Notes under the pieces: generated by a model
The model's database searches: none
What the model was told of the DNA's origin: nothing
Seen by the model: only the letters and a program-made list of their open reading frames with translations
Assembly (NCBI RefSeq): GCF_000430745.1
Contig: NZ_AUMP01000001.1
Span: forward strand, 310,001-374,000
DNA length: 64,000 bases
DNA from: Fictibacillus gelatini DSM 15865
GTDB taxonomy: Bacteria; Bacillota; Bacilli; Bacillales; Fictibacillaceae
Reading direction: 5' to 3'
Position numbers and translations under genes: made by a program
In this document: positions 63,898 to 64,000 of the stretch, in pieces
Position numbering within the stretch: the stretch's first letter is position 1
Layout of the letters: each line of letters begins with the position of its first letter

Positions 63898-63930
63898 AAA
63901 GGCTTTCGCGCGATTTGCGCGAAAGCCTTT
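63898..63930. terminator. Bidirectional terminator near the right edge
   Basis: AAAGGCTTTCGCGC / GCGCGAAAGCCTTT with a 5-bp loop; it also borders the stop of the partial minus-strand gene. Confidence 0.9.
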
Positions 63931-63932
63931 AA

Positions 63933-64000
63933 TTATGCTCGAACAGATTCTGATTGAGGAGCCGTAATGTCGCTTGCTGGGCCGAAAAATTCGAAATGGA
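63933..64000 (-). CDS. Partial gene running off the right edge
   Basis: The last 21 codons of a minus-strand gene are visible, ending HFEFFGPASDITAPQSESVRA before a TAA at 63933-63935, 2 bp from a strong terminator. The rest is outside the window and the product cannot be named from this tail. Confidence 0.5.
   Translation of the reverse strand, partial: HFEFFGPASDITAPQSESVRA

Overview
The window is chromosomal DNA of a spore-forming member of the Bacillaceae: moderate-to-low GC, AGGAGG-type ribosome binding sites, TTG and GTG starts, spore-coat and germinant-receptor-like genes, and an almost unbroken run of genes known from Bacillus subtilis. From recalled B. subtilis gene order, the window reads in inverted orientation through the interval from yitT/yitU/yitV past argCJBD-carAB-argF, yjzC, yjzD, comZ, fabHA-fabF, yjbA, trpS, opp, yjbC-spx, mecA, coiA, pepF, spxH, yjbI, yjbJ, yjbK, yjbL, yjbM, nadF, yjbO, prpE and yjbQ to fabI. 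I cannot name the species; a thermotolerant genus related to Aeribacillus or Parageobacillus would fit but is only a guess.

Layout. 1-5.6 kb is the least conserved part: a NodB-type deacetylase lipoprotein, an APC-family permease broken by one in-frame TAG, a Cys/Lys/Arg-rich gene built of tandem repeats, a KinB-like sporulation kinase and a Cys/His/Lys-rich coat-like protein. 5.6-6.7 kb holds fabI with a FapR site, and between the two a 221-bp element with terminal inverted repeats and nested stems, the most unusual DNA in the window. 6.7-12.2 kb has a zinc-ribbon peptide, an orphan GerAB-type permease, a CPA2 antiporter, a RodA-type SEDS protein and prpE. 12.2-15.8 kb is a pseudouridine synthase, NAD kinase, small alarmone synthetase and YjbL on the minus strand, with the divergent CYTH protein YjbK. 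15.9-18.3 kb has the lytic transglycosylase, truncated globin and SpxH adaptor. 18.3-25.7 kb has pepF, coiA, cardiolipin synthase, mecA, spx and yjbC: SpxH, Spx and MecA, which link ClpXP/ClpCP proteolysis to thiol stress and competence, all lie within about 8 kb.

26-36.5 kb has a UbiD-family decarboxylase, an HD hydrolase and an oligopeptide ABC transporter operon (oppA-B-C-D-F) with a second oppA at its far end. 36.8-42.4 kb has a DUF3899-like membrane protein, trpS behind a tryptophan T-box, yjbA, fabF-fabH under a second FapR site, a YppG-like protein and comZ. 42.5-46.7 kb is a mix: an SDR epimerase, an alpha/beta hydrolase without its nucleophile serine, yjzD, an M20 amidohydrolase, yjzC and an LSm-like small protein.

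46.7-56.3 kb is the arginine operon argC-J-B-D-carA-carB-argF, with a promoter overlapping an ArgR/AhrC-like box. 56.4-59.5 kb carries moeA-mobB-moaE-moaD for molybdenum cofactor. 59.5-64 kb holds the yit genes (YitV-like esterase, YitU-like HAD phosphatase, YitT-like membrane protein) with several very small genes.

Most transcription units are closed by clear intrinsic terminators, many shared by convergent genes. Phages, insertion sequences, CRISPR arrays, rRNA and tRNA genes were not seen.
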